Assembly: GCA_949289305.1 (NCBI GenBank)
Contig: CASENB010000029.1
Location: 1 to 64,000, forward strand
Direction of reading: 5' to 3'
Length of the DNA: 64,000 bases
Origin: an uncultured Spirochaetales bacterium
GTDB taxonomy: Bacteria > Spirochaetota > Spirochaetia > Sphaerochaetales > Sphaerochaetaceae
Part shown: piece by piece, positions 17,030 to 25,626 of the stretch
Position numbering within the stretch: the stretch's first letter is position 1
Layout of the letters: each line of letters begins with the position of its first letter
Position numbers and translations under genes: made by a program
The notes under the pieces: generated by a model
Database searches by the model: none
Told to the model about the DNA's origin: nothing
Seen by the model: the letters and a program-made list of their open reading frames with translations, nothing else

Positions 17030-20000
17030 CTAGAACGGCCTTGAAATCATAGAGCCGTCATTAACGTTCTCAACATTTTCAGCAACAGTGACTGAGTATG
17101 TATTTGAATCGTTAATTGAATTTACATCGATTGTAGGGTAGCTGATTTCTGCTGCTTTAAAGTTTCCGCTCTCTCCTGTTGCTGTGGTAATGGAAAGCAG
17201 GTTTAAAGTGATTTTTCCTGCCTTTAATTCTTTTAACGGATCGTCTCCTGCTGCATATTTATCTGTTCCAGATGTTTCTGTATCTGTTGTAAAGCTTCCA
17301 GAAATAGATCCTATGTTCTCTTCTTCGTACTTATCAAATGTCGCATCTCCCGTGTAATGGCTCATTCCACCTGTCCTAGGAATTCTGACTGTAAGAGTTG
17401 CATTGTCTATGCTTGGATAATAATAGTAGAGGGAATCTCCATTTAGGTCATATTGGAACCAGTCTCCATTAACCGTACTTGATTGATCTGCCGTATGTAG
17501 CGCCTTATATACAATTTCATTTGCAATAGAGACTGTTTCATCTGTTCTTGGTGTTCTATATACCGTAGATCTTGAGAGTGCTGCATCAGATTCCTCTTGA
17601 CCATGGAGCGCACTAATTTGATAGCCAGTGATGGCAATCGTGGTTCTTAGCATTCCGCTATTGTCGTTATATGTGTATTCGTTCGTATATGGATCATAAG
17701 AAAGATAGCCAGGCTCTGTTTCCCTTAGGCCGTTTGTAATTATTTCAGTACTTTCTGGATCATATTTAAGTCCTGTTACATCAACTGGTTTTATTTCTTC
17801 TTCATAATCCGTATTCGCATTTCTATTGTTTATTATTGGTTCTATCCTGTAACTTGTCGCGCCATCGACTCTCTCCCAAATAAGCTGAACATACGGCATT
17901 ACGAAATTTTCTTCGTCCAATACGGTTCTGATGACAGGAGCGCCGACGTTTTCCAATGGATAGCCGAGATTTGCATCCTCAGTTTCTTTAAAAATGGTGT
18001 TTTCTTCTTCTTTAAAACCATTTTGGAAGAGCGATGTTAGATCATTGCTTATATCTACAGTCTGTACGGTATAGTATGCTTTTCCGCTTGGAGATGTGTC
18101 GTCGAAATAAGTGTTCCTTGTCCTTTGGAATGTCTTAACATCTATTTCGTTGCCATCATCATCAAGATTATATCTTTTGACGATGTAGCGTATGTTCTCG
18201 TCGTCTTTATTGCTGTTATTCCATGTAAGATGCACGTAATTTGCAAGTTCCCCTTTGCTTGCCCTGATTTCACTTGGAGGGGAGAAAAGCTTTCCTTTTG
18301 CTTTTGCCGCAACAGCGAGAACTTCCTCATCTCCATCTTTTGCAGGAATTACTTCGTACTCGTAATCTTTTGAAAGAGGCTCTTTTATGCTTTCGCTAGG
18401 GGTTAAGTATGCTATGCTTTCATCGCTGTATGATGTCGTTCTGACTTTTCCCGGAAGGTTTTCACCATCCCTTCTTATATAATAAAAGTCTGCGCCGGTC
18501 ACGGCATTCCATGACAGCTCTATTGTATCTGCAGAACTTTCGTATCCTGCAACCAAATTCATTTCTGCAGGGCCGAAAACGCAACCTTCTTCAACTGCGC
18601 TCCAGTCTGTATAATTTCCACTGTCATTTATGTTTGCGCTTCTTAGTCTGAATAATATCGTCTTTCCATCTTCTTGATTGTTCTTTGCCTCTAAGAAGAA
18701 TGATCCGCTATTATTCTGCTCGAGATTTTGCCAAATCTTTCCATCGTCTTCTGAGTATTCAAGATCGTATATAATCTCTTCGTCTTCAGATTTGTCAAAT
18801 GTTATTTCAATTCCTTCTATATATTCTCCGTCCGTTGCATTCAGCCCTGAAGGAGATGAAAGAGTTTTTCCAATGGCGGCATAAGGATATATCTGTCTTG
18901 AGTTGACGTTTCCAAGCATTGCTTCGACTTCTATTCTATACTCATGATCATTTCCGTCTGATGGAATGTATGCGAACCTTATGTCTCCGTCTTTTTCTAT
19001 TTCGACATCTTCTGCATATTCTGCTTCGTCAATGTAGAATTTGTACTTTTCATTCCAAACTGTGCTTTCAACTTGCCAAGTCAGCCTTACTTTTCCAACG
19101 TAATTGTCAGAAGCCGAGAATGTTTTTATTAAGTTTTCAGAAAGGCTTCTTCCTAGGTCTATGATTTCATCGCTTGAGAATAATATGCTGTCGAGAAGAT
19201 TTCCATCTTGATATGTATTTAAAGAGAATGAGAACGTTTGATAGTTGTCATCTTCGAGCGTGCTTATGACCTTAGAAAATGTCATAGTGCCGTTATCGCT
19301 AGTGCTTATTGTGATCTCTTCTTCCTCTTTTGTGCTCTTATTGCCGTCTTCGCTCCATTTCTTAATTAGAAGTGAGAATGTTAAATTTTCAGGAATTTCT
19401 TTTTCATAAGAGAATGAGAAATTAAGATTTCTCGTCATTGCAATTCCATCGTCGTTTGCAGTAGTGCCTATTATCTCTACCTCAGCCTGTTCTGCTCTCC
19501 ATGTCCTATGTCCTTCGCTGCTAATCTTGCTTTCATCTATGCTGCTTTGCCAAATTACCGCGCCATCTTCATTTACAAAGCCGTTTTGAACTCTATAGTA
19601 ATAGGTCTTGTTGATTTCAGCGCTGTAATCCTTATATGTATATGTGTTTTCTATTAACGAAAGTTCTTCTGAGTCAGAGCGGCCCTCGAAGATTGTGGAG
19701 AAATTATTTTTGTCTTCGCTTCTTTCAAGTCTGAAATAGCTAGAGTAATGATTTTCGCTTTGTGCAATTGCCGGAGCTGTGAATGTTATTTCAACCGAAT
19801 CGCTGATAGTTGTAGATACGGAGATGTCGTCTATGCTTTCCGGAATCAAGTTTACATCTGTTAAAAGAGTGAATGTGTCGCTTGTCTTTGTCGTAATGAC
19901 GTTCCCGTTTTCAGATAGTACGTTCATGCTGACTCTGAAGTCATAGTAAGTGTTTGCAGTCAGTTGATTGTCCGATGCCATTAGCGTGCACGTAAAGTCT

Positions 20001-20641
20001 TCTGTGCTTCCATCGCTACTTCCTTCAATGACGGCCTTCTTCCATTCTCCTGTTCCCATCTCTTTATATTCGACGGAAAAGACAGGGCTGTAGAGCTTAT
20101 TTCCTGTAAGGATGCTTTCAATTCCATCTACAGAATAGTAAAGGACTGTCGAGTTTGAATTAGCAATGCCTGAAAGTCTTATATCTCCTGCTACAGAGCC
20201 TTCCACATATTCACTTGGATTTGAATATAGCATTTGTTTTGAGCTTGAAGTTGCGCTAGAAGAGATGTTTCGCATCGCAACGATAGAAAAGACATAGCTT
20301 TTACCGCTATCTGCAGAGAGTGTATAATTAGTGTTAGATGTATCTTCTATAAGATTGAAACCGCGCTCTAAGAGAGTGTTGTAGCTTTCGCTTCCGATTG
20401 CTCTAGAATTGCTTGTGCCGTAGTTTTCTCCCTCAATTCCCCACACTTGGTAGCTTGTCGCATCATCTACTGCCTGCCAAGAGATGGTTATCGAATCCTC
20501 ATAGCCGTTAGTAGCTGTTACGCTTTGCGGAGTGTTTGGAATGACATAAGCTTCATACTGATCGGATGGATCTAGGGGAGGTGCTGTTGGACATGATGTA
20601 AGTAAAAATAGTAGTAGCGCCAAAATTATTTTAAGATACAT
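17030..20641 (-). CDS. Very large fibronectin type III lipoprotein
   Basis: A 1203-residue lipoprotein with signal MYLKIILALLLFLLTSC, Cys17. Several fibronectin type III modules are spaced about 90-110 residues apart: ITISWQAVDDATSYQVWG near residue 48, IELSWNAVTGADFYYIRRD near 700, VHLTWNNSNKDDENIRYIVK near 800 and VQLIWERVDGATSYRI near 920. The last 180 residues share composition and layout with the end of the neighbouring 734-residue protein, so the two are probably paralogues. First gene of the operon. A TTGATT-17-TACAAT promoter lies 50-90 bases upstream. Confidence 0.82.
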   Translation of the reverse strand: MYLKIILALLLFLLTSCPTAPPLDPSDQYEAYVIPNTPQSVTATNGYEDSITISWQAVDDATSYQVWGIEGENYGTSNSRAIGSESYNTLLERGFNLIEDTSNTNYTLSADSGKSYVFSIVAMRNISSSATSSSKQMLYSNPSEYVEGSVAGDIRLSGIANSNSTVLYYSVDGIESILTGNKLYSPVFSVEYKEMGTGEWKKAVIEGSSDGSTEDFTCTLMASDNQLTANTYYDFRVSMNVLSENGNVITTKTSDTFTLLTDVNLIPESIDDISVSTTISDSVEITFTAPAIAQSENHYSSYFRLERSEDKNNFSTIFEGRSDSEELSLIENTYTYKDYSAEINKTYYYRVQNGFVNEDGAVIWQSSIDESKISSEGHRTWRAEQAEVEIIGTTANDDGIAMTRNLNFSFSYEKEIPENLTFSLLIKKWSEDGNKSTKEEEEITISTSDNGTMTFSKVISTLEDDNYQTFSFSLNTYQDGNLLDSILFSSDEIIDLGRSLSENLIKTFSASDNYVGKVRLTWQVESTVWNEKYKFYIDEAEYAEDVEIEKDGDIRFAYIPSDGNDHEYRIEVEAMLGNVNSRQIYPYAAIGKTLSSPSGLNATDGEYIEGIEITFDKSEDEEIIYDLEYSEDDGKIWQNLEQNNSGSFFLEAKNNQEDGKTILFRLRSANINDSGNYTDWSAVEEGCVFGPAEMNLVAGYESSADTIELSWNAVTGADFYYIRRDGENLPGKVRTTSYSDESIAYLTPSESIKEPLSKDYEYEVIPAKDGDEEVLAVAAKAKGKLFSPPSEIRASKGELANYVHLTWNNSNKDDENIRYIVKRYNLDDDGNEIDVKTFQRTRNTYFDDTSPSGKAYYTVQTVDISNDLTSLFQNGFKEEENTIFKETEDANLGYPLENVGAPVIRTVLDEENFVMPYVQLIWERVDGATSYRIEPIINNRNANTDYEEEIKPVDVTGLKYDPESTEIITNGLRETEPGYLSYDPYTNEYTYNDNSGMLRTTIAITGYQISALHGQEESDAALSRSTVYRTPRTDETVSIANEIVYKALHTADQSSTVNGDWFQYDLNGDSLYYYYPSIDNATLTVRIPRTGGMSHYTGDATFDKYEEENIGSISGSFTTDTETSGTDKYAAGDDPLKELKAGKITLNLLSITTATGESGNFKAAEISYPTIDVNSINDSNTYSVTVAENVENVNDGSMISRPF

Positions 20642-20700
20642 AGACTTTCCGTTTATAAAAATTCCATCATTTTCTCGTTTTTTTGTTGGAAACAGGGCAA

Positions 20701-20729
20701 ATTGTATTGAATGCTTAATAGTTAATCAA
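20701..20729 (-). promoter_or_regulatory. Promoter of the lipoprotein operon
   Basis: Minus-strand TTGATT (20729-20724), 17 bases, TACAAT (20706-20701). Start expected near 20694, giving a leader of about 50 nt before the ATG at 20641, with GGAAAG close to the start codon. Confidence 0.65.
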
Positions 20730-20881
20730 TAGTTTTTAAAATATTTGTGTATTTATTTTTACGTTTTGTGTAAATCTGTAATGTTATCTTAATAATATAT
20801 TCTACCTTTTTTGAAAAAATGCTTTTATCTTTTTCCTTAATTAGATAAATTGATAATCGAATTTATAAGGAACAAAGATAT

Positions 20882-21730
20882 ATGTATAAAATTCTTAAAA
20901 AGGAAAAGCTGTCTAAGGAGGTGTTCCGCTTTACTTTGAGCGCGCCGTTGATTGCTAAAGAGAGGAAAGCTGGACAGTTTGTCGTAATACAAAAAGGCGG
21001 GGACTTTGAAGAAAGAATCCCTTTGACGATTGCAGATGCAGATGAGAAGAATGGAACGATTACGATAGTGTTTCAGGCTATTGGGGAGGGAACGCATCGT
21101 CTTGCTATGATGAATGAAGGGGATGAGATAGAGAACGTTCTCGGCCCGCTTGGAAGGCCTACCCACATAGAGAATTTCGGACGTTGCGTATGTGTCGGCG
21201 GCGGAATCGGAGTCGCGCCTCTTTATCCGATTGCAAAGGCGTTGAAAGAGATTGGAAACGATGTAAGGATCATCATTGGCGCAAGGAACGAAAGCCTTTT
21301 GATTGAAGAAGATGAAATGAGGGCTATCGATGAAAACCTGATCGTTGTTACAGACGACGGCAGCCGTGGCAGAAATGGCGTCGTAACCGAACCTTTAAAA
21401 GAGCTGTGTGAGTCTTGGAAGCCAGATTTTGTCGTTACGATCGGCCCTACGATTATGATGAAATTCTGCGCATTGACGACAAAGGAATATGGAATTAAGA
21501 CAATCGCATCTTTAAATACAATCATGATAGACGGAACTGGAATGTGCGGCGGATGCCGTGTTTCTGTCGGTGGCGAGACCAAGTTCGTATGTGTTGATGG
21601 TCCTGAATTTGATGCCCATGAGGTTGACTGGGAGAATATGATGATGAGGCAGAGGACATATTCCTCTTATGAGAAAGAGGCCCATCACAAGTGCCATCTT
21701 GAGTACAGCATCAAGGAAGGGGAGGCTTAA
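20882..21730 (+). CDS. nfnA: NfnA: ferredoxin-NADP+ reductase-like FAD/[2Fe-2S] subunit
   Basis: A 282-residue protein of the PyrK/sulfide-dehydrogenase-like family. The FAD-binding barrel spans residues 1-95, an NAD(P)-binding half begins at VCVGGGIGVAPLYPIAKAL near residue 105, and four cysteines in MCGGC...FVC near residues 221-238 bind a [2Fe-2S] cluster. Followed two bases later by an NfnB-type glutamate-synthase-like subunit, it should form the electron-bifurcating NADH-dependent ferredoxin:NADP+ oxidoreductase. AAGGA lies 11 bases before the ATG. PyrK is an alternative for this fold, but no pyrD is adjacent. Confidence 0.87.
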   Translation: MYKILKKEKLSKEVFRFTLSAPLIAKERKAGQFVVIQKGGDFEERIPLTIADADEKNGTITIVFQAIGEGTHRLAMMNEGDEIENVLGPLGRPTHIENFGRCVCVGGGIGVAPLYPIAKALKEIGNDVRIIIGARNESLLIEEDEMRAIDENLIVVTDDGSRGRNGVVTEPLKELCESWKPDFVVTIGPTIMMKFCALTTKEYGIKTIASLNTIMIDGTGMCGGCRVSVGGETKFVCVDGPEFDAHEVDWENMMMRQRTYSSYEKEAHHKCHLEYSIKEGEA

Positions 21731-21731
21731 T

Positions 21732-23204
21732 ATGAACGTGCAAGAATTAGATAAGAAGGCAAAAGAAACATTAGCGAAGCTTCCACAAGAGCTGACTGTA
21801 AAAGATAGGATGGCTATTGAAAGACAGGAGATGCCAAGCCAGAGTGCAAAAGAGAGAATCCATAATATGGATGAGGTCGCACTTGGCTATACTGAGGATA
21901 TCGCAGTTCTTGAAGCAAACAGATGTCTTAACTGCAAGAACAAGCCTTGTGTTACAGGCTGCCCTGTATCAATCGATATTCCATCTTTCATTGAGAAGGT
22001 TCAGAAGAGGGATTTCAAAGGCGCTCTTGACGTTATTCAGCAGGAGAGCATACTTCCAAGCATTTGCGGCCGTGTCTGTCCTCAGGAATCCCAGTGCCAG
22101 AAATACTGTACTGTTGGAAAGGCGCTAAAGGATGTAGATAAGGCAGTTCAAATCGGACGCTTAGAGCGATTTGTCGCTGACTATAATGCCGGTGAAGAGA
22201 ATCTTCCTGAAATTAAGGCAGAAACAGGCAAGAAGGTCGCTGTCGTCGGATCAGGACCGGCATCAATTGCGTGTGCTGCGGACGTAAGAAGGGAAGGCCA
22301 CAGCGTAGTTATGTTTGAAGCTCTTCATAAGACTGGAGGAGTTCTCAGCTACGGAATTCCAGAGTTCCGTCTTCCAAAGCATCTCGTAGATAAAGAGATT
22401 CAGAAGCTTGAGAAAATGGGCGTCGATATAGAGAAGAACGTACTTGTTGGAAGGACAAGGACGCTTTATGAACTGATGGAGGAGGATGGTTTTGATGCCA
22501 TTTTCATCGGAACTGGCGCAGGACTTCCAAAATTTATGGGAATACCGGGAGAGAATTACGTAGGAGTTCTATCAGCAAACGAATATCTTACGAGAAGCAA
22601 CCTTATGAAGGCATATGATAAGAAGAACAGCCATACTCCTGAGTATGTCGGACGCCGAGTTGCGGTTCTTGGAGGCGGAAACGTAGCAATGGATGCTGCT
22701 AGAACAGCATTAAGACTAGGGGCTGAGTGCGTAGATATCATATATAGGCGTACAAGAGCTGAAATGCCTGCAAGAAAGGAAGAGGTGGAGCACGCAGTTG
22801 AAGAGGGATGCAATATCAGAATGCTCAGCCAGCCTGTTGAAATCCTTGCCGATGAGAATGGAAAGGTAAGGGCGCTTGTTATAAGAAAGTGCGAGCTTGG
22901 CGAGCCTGATCAGAGCGGAAGAAGAAGCCCTGTTGAAATTCCAGGAAGCGAGGAAGAGATCGCATATGATGAGATCATCGTCGCAATTGGAAACGCATCT
23001 AACCCGCTTATAAAGATGACGACGCCTGAGATTGAGGTAAACAAGAGAGGAAACTTCATAGTGAATGAAGAGACTAACGAAACCAGCATTCCAGGCGTTT
23101 ATGCGGGAGGAGACATCGTGCTTGGAGCTGCTACCGTAATTCTTGCGATGGGCCAAGGCCGAAAAGCTGCTCGTGCGATAAACAAATATTTGAGCGAGAA
23201 ATGA
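21732..23204 (+). CDS. nfnB: NfnB: NADPH-binding iron-sulfur flavoprotein (GltD-like)
   Basis: A 490-residue cytoplasmic protein of the glutamate synthase small-chain family. Cysteines of two [4Fe-4S] clusters are in CLNCKNKPCVTGCP and ICGRVCPQESQC within residues 60-130. The FAD motif VVGSGPASIACAA lies near residue 170 and the NADPH motif VLGGGNVAMDAA near 311. I start at 21732, two bases after the nfnA stop, with GGGGAGG just upstream; the open frame to 21669 only runs into nfnA. With NfnA it exchanges electrons among NADH, NADPH and ferredoxin. Annotated elsewhere as glutamate synthase, but there is no large subunit here. Confidence 0.88.
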   Translation: MNVQELDKKAKETLAKLPQELTVKDRMAIERQEMPSQSAKERIHNMDEVALGYTEDIAVLEANRCLNCKNKPCVTGCPVSIDIPSFIEKVQKRDFKGALDVIQQESILPSICGRVCPQESQCQKYCTVGKALKDVDKAVQIGRLERFVADYNAGEENLPEIKAETGKKVAVVGSGPASIACAADVRREGHSVVMFEALHKTGGVLSYGIPEFRLPKHLVDKEIQKLEKMGVDIEKNVLVGRTRTLYELMEEDGFDAIFIGTGAGLPKFMGIPGENYVGVLSANEYLTRSNLMKAYDKKNSHTPEYVGRRVAVLGGGNVAMDAARTALRLGAECVDIIYRRTRAEMPARKEEVEHAVEEGCNIRMLSQPVEILADENGKVRALVIRKCELGEPDQSGRRSPVEIPGSEEEIAYDEIIVAIGNASNPLIKMTTPEIEVNKRGNFIVNEETNETSIPGVYAGGDIVLGAATVILAMGQGRKAARAINKYLSEK

Positions 23205-23668
23205 AGAAAGATCTTGAGATGGTGTTCTGCTATTTAGAGAGCACCGAAAAGTTTAGTGCGATAGACGAAGTGATAAACAAGTGCAAGGTTTTTGACGAGC
23301 TTAAAGATAAGGACAAGTTCGTCAAGGCCGTGCATAAAAGGGAGAAGATCCAGTCTACCGGCATAGGGCATGGCGTTGCCATAGCCCATGGTAAGCTGGA
23401 TGATATCGATCATTGTCATATCGCATTAGGCTACTCGAAAGATGGAATAATATTTGACGAACATTATAGCGAGCCTGTACGCCTTGTATTTGTTGTGGCA
23501 TCGAATAAAAGACGACAGGCTGAATACATCCATTCTGTGTCTAACATTCTCTCTTGGGTCCATGATGAAGATTTCAGGAGGCAATTAAAAGACGGTATAG
23601 ACTCTCATCAGGTAAAGGAATTCCTTCGTCATTTAGAAAAACAGGAGTTCATTCCCCGTTATAATTGA
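23201..23668 (+). CDS. PTS EIIA (mannitol/fructose-type) domain protein
   Basis: A 155-residue stand-alone EIIA type-2 domain. The phosphorylation-site region reads REKIQSTGIGHGVAIAHG (residues 47-64), with His63 expected to accept the phosphoryl group from HPr. Single EIIA proteins of this type (PtsN-like) are usually regulators rather than sugar transport subunits. It overlaps the end of nfnB by ATGA, linking it to the redox operon. Its 3' end overlaps the convergent 5-formyltetrahydrofolate cyclo-ligase gene by 36 bases. Partner and sugar, if any, are unknown. Confidence 0.85.
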   Translation: MKKDLEMVFCYLESTEKFSAIDEVINKCKVFDELKDKDKFVKAVHKREKIQSTGIGHGVAIAHGKLDDIDHCHIALGYSKDGIIFDEHYSEPVRLVFVVASNKRRQAEYIHSVSNILSWVHDEDFRRQLKDGIDSHQVKEFLRHLEKQEFIPRYN

Positions 23669-24154
23669 ATTTACCTTTTCATCTTCTGCGTTATGCGGAA
23701 TATGATCAAATAATTGAATGCTATAGCAAATTGAAAGGCTGAAAAGCCTCTTTTTATTTCTTTTTAAATATCTATCATAATAGCCTGCGCCGCGTCCAAG
23801 CCTAAATCCATTCCTATCTAACGCCCTTGCAGGAACTATTATCAAAGCGCGATCAAATGCAGTCTCTCTTTTCTCAATTGGCGCTGGAATATTGAATCTA
23901 TCTATTTTTAAAGGCCCGGTGCTGAAAGCCATTTCATCCCCATTGATATAAGGGAAAAGAAACAGCTTGTCGTCGCAAAAAATGGGTGAGATATCAACTT
24001 CGTCAAAAAGAGGCGAATACACGAGAATGACATCATTCTCTTTATATTCTTTTAAAGATCTTATCCTGTTTACGATCTCTTTATCCTCTTCTTCTTTATT
24101 TTTGAATGCGGCTAAATCGGCTTTTACCTTCTCTCTTAAAAAACGTTTATCCAT
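23633..24154 (-). CDS. 5-formyltetrahydrofolate cyclo-ligase
   Basis: A 173-residue enzyme of the MTHFS family, which uses ATP to convert 5-formyl-THF into 5,10-methenyl-THF. The signature RNGFRLGRGAGYYDRYL at residues 112-128 includes the conserved G-x-G-x-G-Y-Y-D-R loop. Basic N-terminus RFLREKVKADLAAFKNK fits the nucleotide-binding helix. Its start lies inside the ECF T-component gene (19-base overlap), so it is co-transcribed with that transporter. The functional link, if any, may be a vitamin-salvage operon, but that is inference. Confidence 0.88.
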   Translation of the reverse strand: MDKRFLREKVKADLAAFKNKEEEDKEIVNRIRSLKEYKENDVILVYSPLFDEVDISPIFCDDKLFLFPYINGDEMAFSTGPLKIDRFNIPAPIEKRETAFDRALIIVPARALDRNGFRLGRGAGYYDRYLKRNKKRLFSLSICYSIQLFDHIPHNAEDEKVNSIITGNELLFF

Positions 24155-24843
24155 ATTATTACAATAAGAGAAAGGATGATTAATGCATAGTCGCTTGCCC
24201 TATAGTCTTTTCTTATCCTTTCCGCCGTGTCATCATATAATCTCGATTCTAGTGAAAGATAGTAAAGCCGCAGATCGTCGAAAAGATATAAAATCAACGA
24301 ACTTACATATTCTGTTATATTACTAATCGGATGGGAGAAAAACGAATAGAGCCTGCTTTTCCTTGCATCCATCATGTCAGACGATCTAGTGAAGATTCTG
24401 CTTATGAAAGAGATTGAGAGCATTACGTAGGATGAGAAGGTCCATGCGCTTTTTCCAATTACATGCGATAGCATTCCGCCAAGCGATGATGCAATCTCAT
24501 TTGCGCTTGTAGTATCGAGCAATATTGCTGATGTTGCTATTAGAAAAAAGAATTTAAGTGCCTCATAAAATGCTTTAATTACATTTTTTGATACGAAAAT
24601 CTCTGTTAAGAATATTAAAATGAGTAAGAATGCCAGGCCTTTGCTTTTTTTCATATAAGAGATGATAGGAAGCCGTATTATGATCATGGTTAGCGTGATT
24701 GAAGCTGCTCCGGCTAAAAAAACAATGGCGTTGTTCTCTATTACAAGGCTTGAGAAAGTTATCATGAGAAAGAGCTTTGCAAGAGGATTTATATTGCTTA
24801 GGAATGTCTTTCTAGATCTTTTTGAGAATATCAGCTGAGCCAT
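24136..24843 (-). CDS. ECF transporter T component (EcfT/BioN/CbiQ family)
   Basis: A 235-residue membrane protein with about five helices and the cytoplasmic coupling helices containing the A-R-[KS]-x-R type motifs: DMMDARKSRLYSF around residue 157 and a second Ala-Arg-equivalent SLESRLYDD near residue 197, which contact the ATPases. It forms the energy-coupling module with the ATPase encoded immediately upstream (13-base overlap). No substrate-binding S component is in this window, so the vitamin or metal is unknown from context. The operator upstream suggests biotin. Confidence 0.83.
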   Translation of the reverse strand: MAQLIFSKRSRKTFLSNINPLAKLFLMITFSSLVIENNAIVFLAGAASITLTMIIIRLPIISYMKKSKGLAFLLILIFLTEIFVSKNVIKAFYEALKFFFLIATSAILLDTTSANEIASSLGGMLSHVIGKSAWTFSSYVMLSISFISRIFTRSSDMMDARKSRLYSFFSHPISNITEYVSSLILYLFDDLRLYYLSLESRLYDDTAERIRKDYRASDYALIILSLIVIIWINVF

Positions 24844-25562
24844 GTCATTTCCTCAAACTTTAGCGGCGGAATATAGATATTGTTCTCTCTTAAATCTTCA
24901 AGAGCATCATTGCTTCTCTTGTCAGCTACGATCTCTCCGTCTTTTAAAATGATTGTCCTGTCGGTATGTTTTATAAGTTTTTCAGCCTCGTGCGATACAA
25001 GAAGTATCGCCTTATTCATTTCTTTAAGCTCTATAATGGTCTTAATCGTTAAAACAGTCGATGGGTAGTCTAGCGACGAGAGAGGTTCGTCAAGAAGGAT
25101 TATGTCAGGTCCCATAGCAAGAACGCTCGCAATTGCAACCTTTCTTTTCTCTCCGCCTGAAAGCACCCTTGGATTTTCATCCTTTATCTTTTCAAGTCCG
25201 AAAGTACGTAGTGTCTCATTGACTTTTCTTATTATCTCTTCTTTTTCAAGCCTCATATTTTCAAGGCCGAATGCGATATCCTCTTTTACGCTGTCCCTGA
25301 CAAGTTCTAAAGATGAGTCTTGGAATACCAAGGCTATTTTTTTCATCCTCTCTTTTGCCTTGGCTTTTTCTCCATTGATTAGTATCTCTCCGCCACTTTC
25401 CTTTTCAAGGCCTTTTATAGTCTTTAAGAGCATCGATTTTCCAGAACCGTTTAATCCTGCTAAGAATACTATTTCTCCCTTATTTAATGAAAAACTTATA
25501 TTTTTTAAAATCTCTTTATTGTCTATTTTCTTATTTAAATTTCTTACTTCAAGGACTTGCAT
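24831..25562 (-). CDS. ECF/ABC transporter ATPase (EcfA/BioM-like)
   Basis: A 243-residue ABC ATPase. Walker A GLNGSGKSMLLKTI at residues 36-49, Q-loop LVFQDSS near 79, signature LSGGEKRKVAIASVL near 133, Walker B IILLDEPLSSLDYPS near 154 and switch His in LLVSHEAE near 189. ATPases with this layout paired with a single EcfT gene are typical of BioMN or CbiOQ-like systems. First gene of an ATPase, T-component and cyclo-ligase operon. Its promoter sits inside a 13-bp inverted repeat, and the -10 box ends six bases before the ATG, so the mRNA is probably leaderless. Confidence 0.88.
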   Translation of the reverse strand: MQVLEVRNLNKKIDNKEILKNISFSLNKGEIVFLAGLNGSGKSMLLKTIKGLEKESGGEILINGEKAKAKERMKKIALVFQDSSLELVRDSVKEDIAFGLENMRLEKEEIIRKVNETLRTFGLEKIKDENPRVLSGGEKRKVAIASVLAMGPDIILLDEPLSSLDYPSTVLTIKTIIELKEMNKAILLVSHEAEKLIKHTDRTIILKDGEIVADKRSNDALEDLRENNIYIPPLKFEEMTWLS

Positions 25563-25568
25563 TCCTAG

Positions 25569-25597
25569 ATCATACTTTTAAGTAAACTAAATGACAA
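25569..25597 (-). promoter_or_regulatory. Promoter of ECF operon, predicted leaderless
   Basis: Minus-strand TTGTCA (25597-25592), exactly 17 bases, TATGAT (25574-25569). Six bases then separate the -10 from the ATG at 25562. Confidence 0.75.
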
Positions 25598-25615
25598 GCA
25601 TCTAGTTTACTTAAA
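25577..25615. promoter_or_regulatory. Perfect 13-bp inverted repeat, BirA-like operator
   Basis: TTTAAGTAAACTA (25577-25589) and TAGTTTACTTAAA (25603-25615) are perfect complements with a 13-base spacer. The cores GTAAAC and GTTTAC are 17 bases apart, close to the GTAAAC/GTTTAC spacing of known BirA (biotin repressor) operators. The arms flank the -35 box of the ECF promoter, so a bound dimer would block RNA polymerase. Confidence 0.6.
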
Positions 25616-25626
25616 TACGATTTCTC

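Noticed and set aside
25102..25581. 159-residue plus-strand frame opposite the ECF ATPase
   Set aside because: Lies entirely antisense to conserved Walker and signature motifs; composition is that of a shadow frame.
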